A stretch of DNA of 64,000 nucleotides from Heloderma charlesbogerti (lineage: Eukaryota; Chordata; Lepidosauria; Squamata; Helodermatidae): NCBI GenBank assembly GCA_026122225.1, contig JANEZZ010000467.1, forward strand, positions 434,001-498,000, in the 5' to 3' direction. Positions within the stretch are counted from its first letter, which is position 1, and the number at the start of each line of letters is the position of its first letter. Below the pieces are notes generated by a model that was given only the letters and a program-made list of their open reading frames with translations, ran no database searches and had not been told where the DNA came from. The translations under genes and the position numbers were made by a program. Shown piece by piece: positions 1-11,675 of this stretch.

Positions 1-249
1 GCTGCCAGAGTGAATTGAGCAGGGAATACCATACCATTTTGTGTTTGTCTGTCGAAAGGAAGCATTCCATGTATCTGACTGTCTGTTTTTGTCAAGAAAA
101 TGAATGCGTATGATTCATGGGGGTATGTCAATGTTCAGACCTGCAACAGCTCAAGCATTCAGCTGCACTCAAGCAGAAAAACTGGACAAACAAGAAACAC
201 AAGACTCAGACGAAATGGGATAAAAACATTGGCAGAGGAAAACACTAAG

Positions 250-516
250 GCCCTGTTTGCACATAATAACAATCCATTGGTTTAGCCACTAAACAACTCA
301 GCACTTCGGGTTCAGATGTCATGCTCCATAAGCTGATCGTAGACTAAAAACAGAACAACTTAGAGTTCACAACCCAGACAAACCATGGGTTTTCTTCTTG
401 GGTTGTTTGTGATTAACAACCCATAGTTAAAACATAGTTCAGGGTTCACATGTAACAACAACCTATAATTCAACAACAACTTATACTCTGAGTTGTTGTT
501 ATGTGCAAACCAGGCC
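250..516. repeat. Palindromic MITE-like element, family F, copy 1
   Basis: The left end (CCTGTTTGCACATAATAAC) and the right end (GTTGTTATGTGCAAACCAGG) are imperfect inverted repeats of each other. The interior has further inverted pieces built from AACAACCC and GGGTTGTT. Related copies lie near 35.9, 39.0, 47.8 and 54.6 kb. There is no coding capacity. Structure suggests a non-autonomous DNA transposon, but I see no clear target duplication, so the superfamily is open. Confidence 0.55.
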
Positions 517-602
517 AGTGTCAAGATGCTTTGGCAACTGTGGCTGGGATCCTCAGCATAGTTACTTGGGAGTCAGTTTCATGGAAGCCAACCTGTCTTC
601 AA

Positions 603-1395
603 GGGGGTTGCACTCTCCCTGAAAGATCAGGCATGCAACTTGGGGGTACTCCTGGATACATCATTGTCACTCGAGGCCCTGATATACTTGCTGCAACCCT
701 AGCTGGACAGATATTGCCTGGTGACCATGCTCTGGTAACCTCCCAGTTGGATTATTGCAATGTGTTGTATATGGGGTTACCTTTGAAGAACGTTCAGAAG
801 CTTCAGTTAGTTCAAAACAGAACTGCTAGGTTACTAACTGGGACTGGCCAATATGGTCATGTGATGCCAGTGCCTTGTCAGCTGTACTGGCTCCCAGTCT
901 GTTTCCAAGCCAAATTCAAAGTGCTGGTGTTATCCTTTAAAGCCCTAAATGGCTAGAGACCAGAGTAGCTAAAGGAATGTACCTGCTCGGACCCTTAGGT
1001 CATCTTTGGAGGCCCTCCTCTGGATGCCCCCACCACAGGCAGCTAGGTAGGTGGCTACAAGAGAGAAGGCCTTCTCGGTGGTGTCATCCCACTTATGGAA
1101 TAAACTCCCCAACGAGGTTTGCCTAGCGCCTATGTTGTTATCTTTTCAATGCCAGGCAAAGACCTTTCTTTTTCTCCTAGGCATTTTTAGAGACCCAGTT
1201 CTAGATTGTACGGCTATTTTATCGATTCCTGTGATGTTTATTATTTTGCATTATATTGTATTTTATTCTTTTATATCATTGCATTGTGTTTTATATTTTT
1301 AGGTGTTCTATGGCATTTTAGTTTTTAACTGTTTGTAATGTATCCAGAGAATAGCAGTTACTGGATGGATTAGAAATGTAATAAATAAAATAAAT
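603..1395 (+). mobile_element. Old L2-type LINE, 3' relic
   Basis: Translated pieces match the C-terminal part of the L2 ORF at 2463-5473: residues such as SQLDYCNVLYMGLPLK, VQNRTARLLTGTG, FKVLVLSFKALNG and, after a stop, REKAFSVVSSHLWNKLP. The 3' end has AATGTAATAAATAAAATAAA, the usual A/T tail. The copy is much more diverged than the two long L2 copies here and is interrupted by stops and frame changes, so it is an old, 5'-truncated insertion. Confidence 0.8.
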
Positions 1396-1884
1396 CCAGC
1401 GAGATTTAATTCCAAGTAAAGGTGGTAGGTATCAGAGTACAAGGCTGCAGTCCTTTTGCACCCAATAATGTGCCTTCCATTTCCATAGAATTCAGTTGAG
1501 CTGGATGCAGGATTGTAGTTTAACCAAGTAGAAATTAAAGTTGCGCTTCAAAATTGCAATTTGCAAATGTTGTTCATTCTCTGCATATTTTCTGAAGGTT
1601 TAAATATTGGTCTAGAATTTAATATCTTTCTGCTTTTTTTTTTTCAGTGTTGGATACCTGACAATAGGTATTTAACAGTATTTGGCATTTTACATGCAAT
1701 GGCAGTTAGTATTTGAATAGGACTGATTGCTGTGTGGACATCGCCTTCTGAAATCTCATTTAGAGATCATTTAGAGGACATTTAGACAGGAAATTTGGCT
1801 GATGCAGTTACTGTGCAGATAATTGATGAGCATCTAGGCAGACACAGACCCAGTGCAGACATTACATTCAACCATGGTTAGAGT
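1396..1884. other. Unannotated stretch
   Basis: I see no gene, RNA or recognised repeat here. The DNA is A/T-rich with a short T-run near 1635. Confidence 0.5.
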
Positions 1885-1955
1885 TTTACTAGTGATTGTA
1901 AGCTGCCTTGAGTGCCATTTCTGGTAGAAAGGAGGGGTACAAGTGAAATAAATAA
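1885..1955 (+). repeat. LINE/SINE 3' tail fragment
   Basis: The sequence TAAGCTGCCTTGAGTGCC followed by GGTAGAAAGGAGGGGTACAA and GAAATAAATAA is the kind of 3' tail shared by squamate L2 LINEs and their SINEs. Only the tail is present. Confidence 0.45.
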
Positions 1956-2110
1956 GGTTTATAGTTGCTTGTTTACACTACAACTACTCACATGCTTCCA
2001 AGATGCTGAACAGAATATTTCCTGTTTTGAAGTCATTAGGGGACTAAACTGCCTGTCAAGGACATCTGGCCAATTCTAAGTTTAGTGCTATGAACAGCCT
2101 GATTTGCATG

Positions 2111-5100
2111 CAGGGAAGGAGCCTGGGGAAGGAGGACCAGCCAGCAGCTGCACCAGGTGGATCCTGAGCCTGCTTCTGCCCCCGCCCACAGGTACTTAAG
2201 GCGGGGCTGCCAGAGGCTGCTCGGGAAGGAGCACGTAGCGTCGCACTTGGAGCCGCATAAGATCTGAAGACCTACCCACCTGCCTCTCCAGAGACACCAG
2301 CAGCCACAATACCAGCAGCAAATAGCAGCAGCAGAGGGCAGCAGCTTTAAAGACAAGGGGAAAGGGGAAAACGTGGACTATCTGCTCCTTCTTAGCTGCT
2401 GTTCTCTTTTATCTTTTATATTCTTTTAAACTGTTGTGCATTTTATACCCTAACATTTTAATATGTGCCTGGGAGGACTATTGGGCAACTCAGGGGGTCG
2501 GGGAGGTGCCACCATAACTGTGGTCACAGGCAGGGGGAGGTATGGCACTGGGGGATTAACAGGCCAGCTGAGGAGAAGAGCGGCTAGATACCTTATAGCT
2601 GTCCCCTCTTCTGGTTCTTCCCCCAACCTGATGGTTCCTGGCAGCCTTACCAGTCTGCCCTCGGGTCTGGTGGTGCTGCTGCTGAATGCCAGGTCGGCCC
2701 AATGATTTGATTGTGGATGGGGGGGCTGACCTGGCATGTATTACTGAGACCTGGGTGGGGGAACTGGGAGGGGTCACTCTCTCCCAGTTGTGCCCTCCTG
2801 GGTACTTGGTGCAGCACCAACACCGATTTGAGGGTCGGGGAGGGGGTTGCCGTGGTCTATAGGAATTCCATCTCCCTCTCCAGGCTTCCTGCTCATTCGA
2901 GTGCAGATCTTGAGTGTTTGTACCTTGCGTTGGGTACCTGGGACAGATTGGGGATTCTGTTGGTGTACCGCCCACCCCACTGCCCATCAGACTCCCTGCC
3001 TGAGCTGACGGAGATGGTCTCGGACTTGGTGTTGAGGACCCCCAGGATGATGGTCCTGGGGGATCTCAACTTCCATGCCGAGGCCGCTGTATCCGGGGCG
3101 GCTCAGGACTTCATGGCCGCCATGACAACCATGGAGCTGTCCCAACATGTTATCGGCCCAACGCATATAAAAGGACACACGCTTGATCTGGTTTTCTCGA
3201 CTGGGCAGGAGGATGGTGATCTGAAAGTGGAGGACTTAACATCTGTCCCTTTGTCATGGTCAGATCACTTCCTGCTGAGGTTTAGACTCCTGGCGGCCTT
3301 TCCCCTCTGCAAGGGTGGGGGACCTATTAAAATGGTCCGCCCCCGGAGATTAATGGATTCTGATGGATTCCAGAGGGCTCTGGGGGATTTTCCTGCTGGT
3401 ATGGCTGGTGCTCCTGTCGAAGCCCAGGTCGCTCTGTGGAATGCAGAGATGACTCGGGCGGTTGACATGATCGCGCCCAAGCGCCCTCTCCCTCTGAGCA
3501 GAGCCCGGCCAGCTCCTTGGTATACACCTGAGCTGAGGGCAATGAAGCAAGAGGGGAGACGGCTAGAACGCAGGTGGAGGAAAACTCGAGCTGAGTCTGA
3601 CCGAACACAGGTAAGAGCCCACTATCGAGCCTACTCTGTGGCGGTGAGGGTGGCAAAGAGACAGTTCTTTTCCACCAGCATTGCATCTTCTCAGTGTCGT
3701 CCAGCGGAGCTTTTCCGAGTGGTTCGCGGCCTGTTACATTCTGGGCCAGGGAGAGAGAAGGTGGAACCCTCGGTAGCACACTGTGACGAGTTTGCACGGC
3801 ACTTTGAGGATAAAGTCGCTCAGATTCATCATGAATTGGACACCACCATTAATGCAGTTCCATTGGTAGAGGCGTTCAGAGCACCGTCTGGTCCAGTTTT
3901 ATTGGATGAGTTTCAGTTACTGAGGCCTGAGGATGCGGACAAGGTGCTTGGCCAAGTCCGATCGACCACTTGTGTGCTTGACCCTTGCCCTTCATGGCTT
4001 ATTAAATCAAACAAGGAAGGGATGTCCGGCTGGGTCCAGGAGGTTGTAAATTCCTCCTTGAGAGAGGGAGTGGTGCCTGCCGCTTTAAAAGAGGCAGTAA
4101 TTAGACCACTCCTGAAAAAGCCTAACCTGGACCCAGAGGATGTTAACAATTATAGGCCAGTGGCCAACATCCCCTTCCTGGGCAAGGTGCTTGAGCAGGT
4201 GGTTGTAGGTCAGCTCCAGGCACTGTTGAATGAAACGGATTATCTAGATCCATTTCAATCGGGCTTCAGGCCTGGTTTTGGAATGGAAACTGCCTTGGTC
4301 GCCCTGTGGGATGACCTCTGCCGGGACAGGGACAGGGGCAGTGCGACCCTGTTGATTCTCCTGGACCTCTCAGCGGCTTTCGATACCATCGACCATGGTA
4401 TCCTTCTGGATAGGTTGTCTAGGTTAGGAGTTGGAGGTACTGCACTGCAGTGGTTCCGCTCCTACTTGGATGGCCGATTCCAGAAGGTGGTGCTGGGGGA
4501 TTATTGCTCTGTGACATGACAATTGTGCCATGGGGTTCCACAGGGCTCTATTTTATCCCCCATGCTGTTTAACATCTACATGAAACCGCTCGGGGAGGTT
4601 ATCCGGAGGTGTGGGCTGAGGTGCCATCAATATGCGGATGACACCCAGCTCTACCTCTCTTTCTCATCAAACCCAGGTGAGGCAGTGGCTGTTCTGAATC
4701 AGGGCCTGGGCACAGTAATGGACTGGATGAGGGCCAATAAACTGAAACTCAATCCAGACAAGACGGAGGTAGTGTTAGTGGGTGGTTCGTCTGCCCGACT
4801 AGGTGATATTCAACCTGTTCTGGAGGGGACTGCACTCCCCCTAAAGGATCAGGTTCGTAGTTAGGGGGTGCTCTTGGATCCAGAACTGTCACTTGAGGCA
4901 CAGGTGAACTCAGTGGCACGGAGCACTTTTTATCAGCTTAGGCTGGTATACCACCTACACCCTTATCTGGACAGAGGTAGCCTTGCTACAGTTATCCATG
5001 CTCTGATAACTTCTCGTCTGGATTACTGCAATGCGTTATACGTGGGGCTGCCTTTGAAAACAGTCCGGAAATTTCAGCTGGTCCAAAATAGGGCAGCAAG

Positions 5101-5689
5101 ATTGTTAACAGGGACTGGCCTGTGAGCTCATATTACACCAGTACTTTTCCAGCTGCACTGGCTGCCAGTCCATTTCCGGGCCCGATTCAAAGTGCTGGTG
5201 TTAACATTCAAAGCCCTTAATGGCTTGGGGCCAGGTTACCTGAAGGATCAACTCCTCCCATATGTGCCTGCCCGGACCTTAAGATCATCATCAGCGGCCC
5301 TTCTCCGTGAGCCCCTGCCAAAGGAAGTGAGGCGGGTGGCTACTAGGAGGAGGGCTTTTTCTGCTGTGGCACCCCGGCTCTGGAATGAGCTCCCGAGTGA
5401 GGTTCGCCTGGCACCTACATTGTATTCCTTTCAGCGCCAGGTGAAGACCTTTTTATTTTCCCAGGCATTTTAGCATTTTAGCTTTCTAAATTTTTATCTT
5501 TGTTATTTTAAATCTGTATTTTAAACTCCTGCACTGCTGCTAGGTTTTATTGTGGTTGTATTGTTATATTGTGGTTTTAATGTTCTATATATTTTAAATT
5601 GTTTTATTGTGTGTTGTTTGGTTTTAATTTTTGTGAACCGCCCAGAGAGCTTTGGCTATTGGGCGGTATAGAAATAAATAAATAAATAA
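2111..5689 (+). mobile_element. Nearly full-length L2-clade LINE, copy 1
   Basis: About 3.6 kb. It has a GC-rich 5' region (about 2147-2462, matched by the far end of copy 2 at the right edge of the window), one long ORF region with endonuclease then reverse transcriptase, a 3' UTR ending in the GGGCGGTATAGAAATAAATA type and an AAAT-repeat tail. The RT motifs ([44 protein letters not shown]) are of L2 style rather than bird CR1 style. The exact 5' boundary and the target duplication are not clear. The close match to copy 2 suggests both are fairly recent. Confidence 0.88.
2463..5473 (+). pseudogene. L2 endonuclease/reverse transcriptase ORF, decayed
   Basis: Encodes (when intact) the protein that nicks target DNA and reverse-transcribes the element RNA. 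Start chosen at ATG 2463 because copy 2 has the same start. Endonuclease hallmarks: LLLNARS near the N-terminus, GDLNFHAE, and SDHFLL. RT hallmarks: [26 protein letters not shown]. Compared with copy 2 it has lost 20 nt near 2701 and one G in a G-run near 2845, so the 602-codon open stretch (2711-4519) begins out of frame and recovers the true frame at about 2850. It then carries three in-frame stops: TGA at 4517 (Trp codon in copy 2), TAG at 4862 (Leu in copy 2) and TGA at 5123 (Arg CGA in copy 2, a CpG-type change). It cannot make a full protein. Confidence 0.88.
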
Positions 5690-5959
5690 CATTTCAGAAA
5701 TCAAAGGTCTGGCTGAGCAACATCTCTAGTAATTAGGGAAATCTTCTGTGTCTTATCGCTCCCCTAATAAAAAAGAAATGTGTGCATGTGTGTGTTTTTA
5801 ATGGCAGAAAAAAAATATTCAAAATAGAAGAAAATGTGCCCATGTGTCTGATCTGCAAAGTTTATACGGGTCACAGAATTCAGCTTTTCTTGATGCCGAA
5901 TTTGAATTACCTGGGTGCGGAGTTTGGATTTATTGGGCATGCACGACTGAACAACAACC

Positions 5960-6680
5960 TAAACAGCCCTGCATGCGACAGCGCCTCTCGGATGATCGTT
6001 CCTTTGGCCATCCGCCCTCCTCTCCTTTCTGTCTTTTTCTTTGCTTGGCTGACCGCTCCGTCTCTCTCGCTCTCTCCAGCTATATTTAACCACATGAAAC
6101 CCCCTGGAATCATAGGGAGATAAATCCCGCTCTCCTCCCAGAGGCGCCGAGACCTTGATCCCTGCCAAACCTTGCGTGAGGGGTTTAGTTTGTAACCTCG
6201 AAAAGACTGAGGCAAGAACAAAGCAGGTCGTGGGTTGGGCTTGCGGGAGGCGAGGCGGGGCGCGGGGGAGACTTCGCGCAGAACTCCGGAGGAGGGTGGC
6301 GGCGGCGCTTCTGCCCGGGCGTTGCTTTCCTCCCCTCTCGGGAGATAATCTCCCTGGGAAATCAAGAGCCTCCTTTCTCCAGCCAGAAAACCGCTCCGGC
6401 TGGCAGCGCAGAGCCCAGACGGTCTGGGAGGGGCAGGGTCACGCGTTGTCACATTCATGCACTTAGAGAGACGGGCAGCGACGCCGGCAGAAAACTAATG
6501 GGCTTCTGAGGCGCGGCTGTTACTGCTGCTCGGAGGTGTGTCTGTGCGCCTCTGTCCTCCGCTCTCAAGGCCGCTGGCTGTTTCCAGCGTCCCACAAAAG
6601 TCGGTTTCCAGTATCACCTTCTTCCGTTCTCCAGAGGGGTAGCCGGGCTAGCCTGTGTCGCAGCAAACGCATCGAAGGGC
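5960..6680. promoter_or_regulatory. CpG island 1, candidate promoter
   Basis: By eye there are about 50 CpG dinucleotides in about 700 bp, far more than the surrounding DNA, with GC-rich tracts such as GGCGAGGCGGGGCGCGGGGG. A TATA-like CTATATTTAACC lies at 6079-6090, just upstream of the densest part. It falls between the L2 end (5689) and a cluster of repeats (from 6678) and is not itself made of any repeat I recognise. The short ORFs on both strands here look random. I cannot name a gene or choose a strand. Confidence 0.5.
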
Positions 6681-6845
6681 TTGTGGCACCTTAAAGACTA
6701 ACACATTTATTACGGCACACGCTTTTGTGGACAGGGCAGGCATGGTGGGGCACCTGCTGAGGGCCTACACCCCAGCCGGGGCCCACACATAAGAGGCCCT
6801 TGAGAAAGCGGATGAGGAGCAATCGCAGCTAGAGACAATGCCAGC
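6678..6845 (+). repeat. Two fused repeat pieces, families T and C
   Basis: 6678-6732 contains GGCACCTTAAAGACTAACA followed by ATTTATTA and GCTTTTGTGGA, matching 23.06 kb and (inverted) 56.9 kb. 6733-6800 contains GGCAGGCATGGTGGGGCACC and CCCCAGCCGGGGCCCAC, matching 29.68 kb and (inverted) 37.4 kb. Both are multi-copy in this window. Their class is not known to me. Confidence 0.5.
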
Positions 6846-7087
6846 GGGAAGGGAGACTTGCTGAAGGTTTCTGAAAAAGAGCCACCCCAGGAGCCCGGAA
6901 GACTCTACCTCTGGACTGATGTAGATGACCAGGGCAACATGATTACAGATGCCATGGTTAAGCGCCTGCTACCTCACGCTTGGTTTGGGATTCCACCCGC
7001 CTCCGACCAAGGGGCAGCCGCAGGGGATTCCCAGAGCCAAAGCAAGCAGCGGCAGCAGAAATTCAGCCCTGCAACTTGGATTTAAAA

Positions 7088-7690
7088 ATATGTATTTTGA
7101 CCCCGCCTTTCAGTTTTAAAAACTTTCAAGGTAGCTTACAAGTTAGTAATAATTAAAATGAAACCATTAAAAAAAAAACACTTGCCCCCTCCACTACAAA
7201 CATGCTGGAAAGCAGAGCAGATAACACCAGCTGTTAGTGACAGCGAAATAATGGTGTCAGCCCAGCAGAATTAAACATTTAAAAATTAACCATTTTTAAA
7301 GCCTGAGTAAAAAGAAGCAGAAGTGGATAATAGCACTAACAGCTGCCAACAGTAAAACAACAATGTCAGGTCAGCAGAATTAAACATTTTTAAATTAAAC
7401 ATTTTTAAAAGCCTGAATAATATTTTTAAAAAGATCTTTGCCTGGAGGCTGAAGATCAGTTTGGTGCTAGGTAAGCATCCCTGGGGAGAGTGATCCATAA
7501 AGGAGGTGCCACACCTGAAAAGGCCCTGTCCTTGGTTACCATCTGCCTGATGTGTGGTGATGGGGATACCCAGATGGGCCTCAGACAATGATCTTAATAG
7601 TTGGGCAGGTGCATATGGGAGAATGTATCCAATCAGATACCCGTGTTTCAAGCCATATAAAGACTAGGCTTGGTTCCAACAGAGGTGGGA
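7088..7690 (-). mobile_element. Old L2-type LINE, 3' relic
   Basis: On the - strand the translation contains YILPYAPAQLLRSLSEAHLG and FSLQAKIFLKILF, which align with the C-terminal YLKDRLLPYVPVRTLRSS and FRRQVKTFLFSQAF of the L2 ORF. The + strand is A-rich after 7085, consistent with the 3' UTR. It is diverged and 5'-truncated. Confidence 0.7.
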
Positions 7691-8018
7691 CCTGCAGGAG
7701 TCATTGTGGACTCAGAAGCCTCCCCAGAGTAAAGGAAACATGCAGTGGTACAGCTAGGGATGGACTTTGGGGCCGAAGTCCAGGGCCCTGCAGCCCAGGG
7801 TGGGCCCCAAATGACCACCCAGAGAGCTACAGGTGAGAAGCAAACCCCAATTTATTTCTGTAGTCATGATGGTGCTACGATTTGTGAGTTTAAAATGCAA
7901 AACTGTGTGGTATACCAGTTATAGTGTTGGACTGGGATTCAGGTTCTAATCCCCACTTGTCCATGGGGAAAATTCCAGTGTGATATTTGGAGAACTGCTG
8001 CCAGTTAGAGCAGGACAG

Positions 8019-8128
8019 CCATGTATGTTGACTACAACCCCCACTATCCCCAATGGCATTGCTGGCTGTGGATGATGGGGATTGTAGTCCAACACATCTG
8101 GAGGGTGCCATGTTGGAAAGGCTGGAGT
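8019..8128. repeat. Foldback MITE-like repeat, family B
   Basis: Inverted halves GACTACAACCCCCACTATCC and GGATTGTAGTCCAACACATC flank the GGCATTGCTGGCTG centre. One of about a dozen copies in this window with the same palindromic plan. Confidence 0.6.
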
Positions 8129-8214
8129 AGGCCATACTGTGCTAAAAAGGGCCTGACACACTATAGTTCAGCTGTGCTCATATATGAGCCCCACCCCCAA
8201 ATCCTGAAATATAC

Positions 8215-8456
8215 TTTATTAATTTATTATGTTTATATCCTACATTTTTCCTCTTGCAAGGGCCCCGAAGCGGCTCACTTTGTTCTCCTCCTCATTTCCA
8301 TTTTTATCCTCACAACAACCCTGTGAGGTAGGTTAGGCTGAGGTCAGCGATAGGCCCCAAGTCACCCAGTGAGGTTCATGGCAGCGTGTGGACTAGAACC
8401 TGGATCTCCAGAGTTCCAGTCCAACACTCTAACCACTATGCCACTCTGGCTCTCAA
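8215..8456 (-). mobile_element. MIR-like SINE
   Basis: The + strand shows the reverse complement of a MIR/CORE-type SINE: TTTATCCTCACAACAACCCT, GTGAGGTAGGTTAGGCTGAG, CCAAGTCACCCAGTGAGG, AACACTCTAACCACTATGCC. The tail end (8215-8260) has TTTATTAATTTATTATG. The family is tRNA-derived with an L2-like 3' tail. Confidence 0.7.
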
Positions 8457-9044
8457 TGGCCCTCTTTCTTGCTTTCAGACCCTCAACTCCGCACCTTTAC
8501 AGACCAACAGTTCTCCTGATTCCTCTGGGCTCCAAGCCAGTGCCTTTCTCCTTGAAACCATTTCTCTGTGTGTTGTCGCCTTGTTGTCATCCCCCTTTGC
8601 CTTCCCGAACCATAAAGTAGTCACACGCACCCAAGCCGAACCAACCCCAACAATATCCCCGTTGTCCTCTCCTCCTTCTCTTCCCCCTTGCAGACGTCTT
8701 ACCCAGCCATCTCTTGGCAGTGCCCTCTGCAGGACTCCCCACTCCCTCCCCCATTGGCCACAATTCATTACATGCCAAACGTCAGCAGGGAGGGAGGGAG
8801 GGAGTGTGCCAGGCACAGAAGCTTGGCACCCTGCCCTCTCCTTCCTTGGCTTTTGCTGGCAAAGGAACACCAGCCGGGGAGTGGCCCATCCAGGCCTACG
8901 GCAAACAGAATAATTGCTATAGAAGTTAACTCTCCACTTGCTAGAAACTTTGCCCTGTGGGGGATGCCAGCTCCGATCCAGGGCATGTAGTCCAAGGAGG
9001 GGAGGAACCCTAGCTCTGTGGAAGAGAACATGCTTTGCCTGGAT
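8457..9044. other. Unannotated stretch
   Basis: No gene or recognised repeat, only an AGGG-type simple run near 8790-8805. Pyrimidine-rich DNA; short ORFs on both strands look random. Confidence 0.5.
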
Positions 9045-9335
9045 AGGATGGCCGGTTGTCCTACTTTACAGAGGAGAGCCTCTTATTTGAAGAGCTGTCA
9101 GAGGACAATCCTCTATGTGGAGGTGTCCTCTATTTGATGGGCTGTCCAGTCCACTTGAAATTGCCCATCAATAGTTAGCACTTGGAGAGCAGACTGAGCA
9201 GGCTCACAAGTCATCCCCACTAAGGCGAGATGTGTCGTATTTCTATTTAAATTATAGTTATTTCTAACTTTGGGCAAGTACCTATAAATTAGCATATGCA
9301 AATATTATGCAAATTGCACAATAAAAGCTTCAAAT
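9045..9335 (+). repeat. Octamer-bearing interspersed repeat, family D, copy 1
   Basis: Contains GTCCTCTATTTGATGGGCTG, AAATTGCCCATCAATAGTTA and AAATTAGCATATGCAAATAT. Related copies occur at 33.9 kb (+), 45.2 kb (-), 49.4 kb (-) and in part at 19.2 kb. The ATGCAAAT octamer near the 3' end is retained in some copies. No coding capacity and no class assignment. Confidence 0.6.
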
Positions 9336-10686
9336 GCACAATAAAAGCCTCCTTTGGAAGCAACCCTTAGTTGAGAAGGGGTGAGTTGGGCAAAGAGGGA
9401 GGGTGCCAGAGAATAGATGTACGAATCACGACAACTCAGATCTTTTGCTGAGGAGGTTCCAAGCAAGCACACAGTCCATCCTTTGAGATTGCTGAGCTGT
9501 TTCCCTTTCAGAAGGTTTTGATTAATGATGCTACAGCTTCTAGCAAGCCAACTGGAACCATCAGTTCTTATCTTTGGTGTCTGGGATTTGGACAGGAGGA
9601 GGAGGAGGAGGAGGAGTCAGTCTGAAGATAGGAGTAGTGGGTGAGCAGGTGCAGGTGTTCCACAGCATTCATAAATAGTAACCTCTGCTAAGTGCAAAAT
9701 GAAAGAAGAGAAGGGGAAAAAATCTAGTTGCATTTCTGAAGATTAAATTAATCTTCATTCAAATGCCCAATTGCCTGACCCCTCCTAGATGACTGGAAGT
9801 TCTATATGAGCAACCAAAATGTATCTTAGAATCCTGAGAACCCCAGCTTTTAAAAGTTTCTAGTCCTCACTGTTAGTGTTTGAAATCCACCCAGGGAATG
9901 TTCATTATTGGGCAGATTTAAACAAGCATAATTATCATTAACTTTGGTTGTGTTCTGTGGATCCTAAGCAAGATTTTCAAAGGCAACTGCAGCAGTATAT
10001 CTAGCCACCAGTTCTGCCCAAGCTTGGGACCTAAAATGCAGGAGTGACAGTTATACCATGTATATTGCAAGTGGTGAAAGGAAGTGAGGTAAGAAGAGGT
10101 TATTTTTTTCCTCCAGTTCCACAGCCATTTGATTCTCCTTAACCCATCCTTATTTTTTTTGGTTTGTCAGCCCCTAACCACTACCCATTCTCTCCACCCA
10201 TGATTTGTCTGTCTGATAATGTAAATGGTAAACTTATCATAGAAGGGGTTGGAAAAGATCTTTGTTACTTACATTTATTTAGCAACAACAGGGATATCCA
10301 AAAAAAGGGCCAATTGTTGTGAAGTTGAAATGAAATTATGCATGGACATTTTCAGGATTCAAGGTTTTATTATGTTTCAGGAAAGGTCACAGCCAAACAT
10401 TTTCAAATTTCACTTTTAAAATGTAGTTAGGAGGAAAAAAACACACACACAAAGTTTTATTGCTGTGTTTTAAGTGAATATCAACATTGTTCCATGTTTC
10501 CCCACTGGATTGTTGTTATTGTTGTTCTGCTCCACTGCTTTCCTTTAAAAAGTGGGGGCAGGGAGAGTGTAGGTACAAACAATTGAGGAGAACATGGACA
10601 ACCTGTTTAAATGCACAAAAATTAAAGGAGACCTATCTGCCTTATTTCCCATGTGGTATGGCCATATTGATAGTAGAACCTTAAGT
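9336..10686. other. Unannotated stretch
   Basis: Nothing recognised except a (GGA)n run at about 9596-9615 and short A/C runs near 10440. No supported ORF. Confidence 0.5.
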
Positions 10687-10793
10687 GGTGCAATCCTATG
10701 CAGGGTTAGACAGAAAGTAGTCCTACAATGCCCAGGAGAAAGCTGGGAGTTGTAGGACTTCCTTCTGTCTAAACATGCATAGGATTGCACGCT
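10687..10793. repeat. Short hairpin MITE, GCAATCCTA family, complete
   Basis: Two arms of about 48 bp are inverted copies: the left begins GTGCAATCCTATGCAGGGTT and the right ends AAACATGCATAGGATTGCAC, joined by a short centre near 10740. A single arm of the same family lies at 18861-18915. Confidence 0.7.
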
Positions 10794-10979
10794 AAATTGA
10801 TTTTATACCAGTTTAACTGATCCCACCCCCACCCCCCAATCCTGGAAAATGTAATTTGGTGAGAGTCCCAAGAATTCTCAGTTGGACAACTGTAGCACTG
10901 TCTTCCCCTGAACTACCACTCTCAAGATCCTCTAGCGAGAGAACGACTCCACTGATAGGGACTATAGCTCCATCGTACT

Positions 10980-11203
10980 GCTCATGCTTTGCATTCATAA
11001 GAGCTGTAGGTTCAGTCCCTAGCCTGCAGAAGGTCTGAGGTTCAATGCCCTGAATCTCCATTTAAAAAGAAAACAAATATTATAGCAGGTAAGACCGCTC
11101 TGTGTGAGATCCTGGATTGCTGCTGCCAGCCAGAGTAGATGGTACTGGGCTAAATGGACAAATAATCTGATTTAGTAGGAAGCAGCTTCTTACGTTCTAT
11201 AGG
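10980..11203 (+). mobile_element. Old tRNA-derived SINE
   Basis: Diverged relative of the SINE at 11468: TGCAGAAGGTCTGAGGTTCA (B-box region), GCTGCTGCCAGCCAGAGTAG, GTACTGGGCTAAATGGACAA and GGAAGCAGCTTCTTACGTTC. The A box is poorly kept, so pol III activity is unlikely. Confidence 0.6.
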
Positions 11204-11240
11204 AGTATTAAATGTCTGTGGCTATAGATATGCCTTTAAG

Positions 11241-11368
11241 GCAGTCATCCCCAACCTGGTGCCCTCCCGATGTTCTGGATGACAACGCCCACCACCCACA
11301 GGCAGGACACCTTGGGATGATGGGAGTTGTCCAGCACATCAGGAGGGCGCCAGATTGGAGAAGGCTGC
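11241..11368. repeat. Foldback MITE-like repeat, family B
   Basis: Starts CATCCCCAACCTGGTGCCCT and ends in the inverted AGGAGGGCGCCAGATTGGAG, with inner halves around GATGATGGGAGTTG. Confidence 0.65.
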
Positions 11369-11467
11369 TGTAGTGCATCTCCCTCTCTCTTAATACTAGA
11401 ACCCAATGGGGTTATCCCATGAGGCTGATTGGTGGGAGATTCAGGACAGATAAAAAGGACTTCCTTT

Positions 11468-11674
11468 TGGGGAGGGGCCATAGCTCAGTGGTAGAGCACC
11501 TGCTTTGCATGTAGAAGGTCCCAGGTTCGATCCCCGGCTTCTCCAGGTAGGGCTGGGAAAACTCCTGCCTGAATCCCTGAAGAGCCGCTGCCAGTCAAGT
11601 GTCGACAGCGCTGGGCTAGATGGACCGAGGGTCTGACTCATTATGAAGCGGCTTCCTGTGTTCCTATGTTCTTC
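11468..11674 (+). mobile_element. tRNA-derived SINE with intact pol III boxes
   Basis: Box A TAGCTCAGTGG at 11481-11491 and box B GGTTCGATCCC at 11524-11534 both fit the pol III consensus and their spacing fits a tRNA head. The body has GCCGCTGCCAGTCAAGTG and CTGGGCTAGATGGACC; the 3' end is TTCCTGTGTTCCTATGTTCT. It is the best preserved of this SINE type in the window; old copies lie at 10.98, 15.76, 41.6, 44.7, 46.6 and 51.2 kb. It is a SINE and not a functional tRNA gene, as no cloverleaf 3' half follows. Confidence 0.78.
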
Positions 11675-11675
11675 A

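Noticed and set aside
6858..7085. 75-codon ORF after the first CpG island
   Set aside because: Its sequence is tempting (acidic, then Gln/Ser-rich) and it follows a CpG island, but there is no splice context, no recognisable domain, and it runs into an L2 relic at its end.
11468..11545. Functional tRNA gene (good A and B boxes)
   Set aside because: No acceptor-stem partner or 3' tRNA half follows; the sequence continues into the SINE body and at least six decayed copies exist here.
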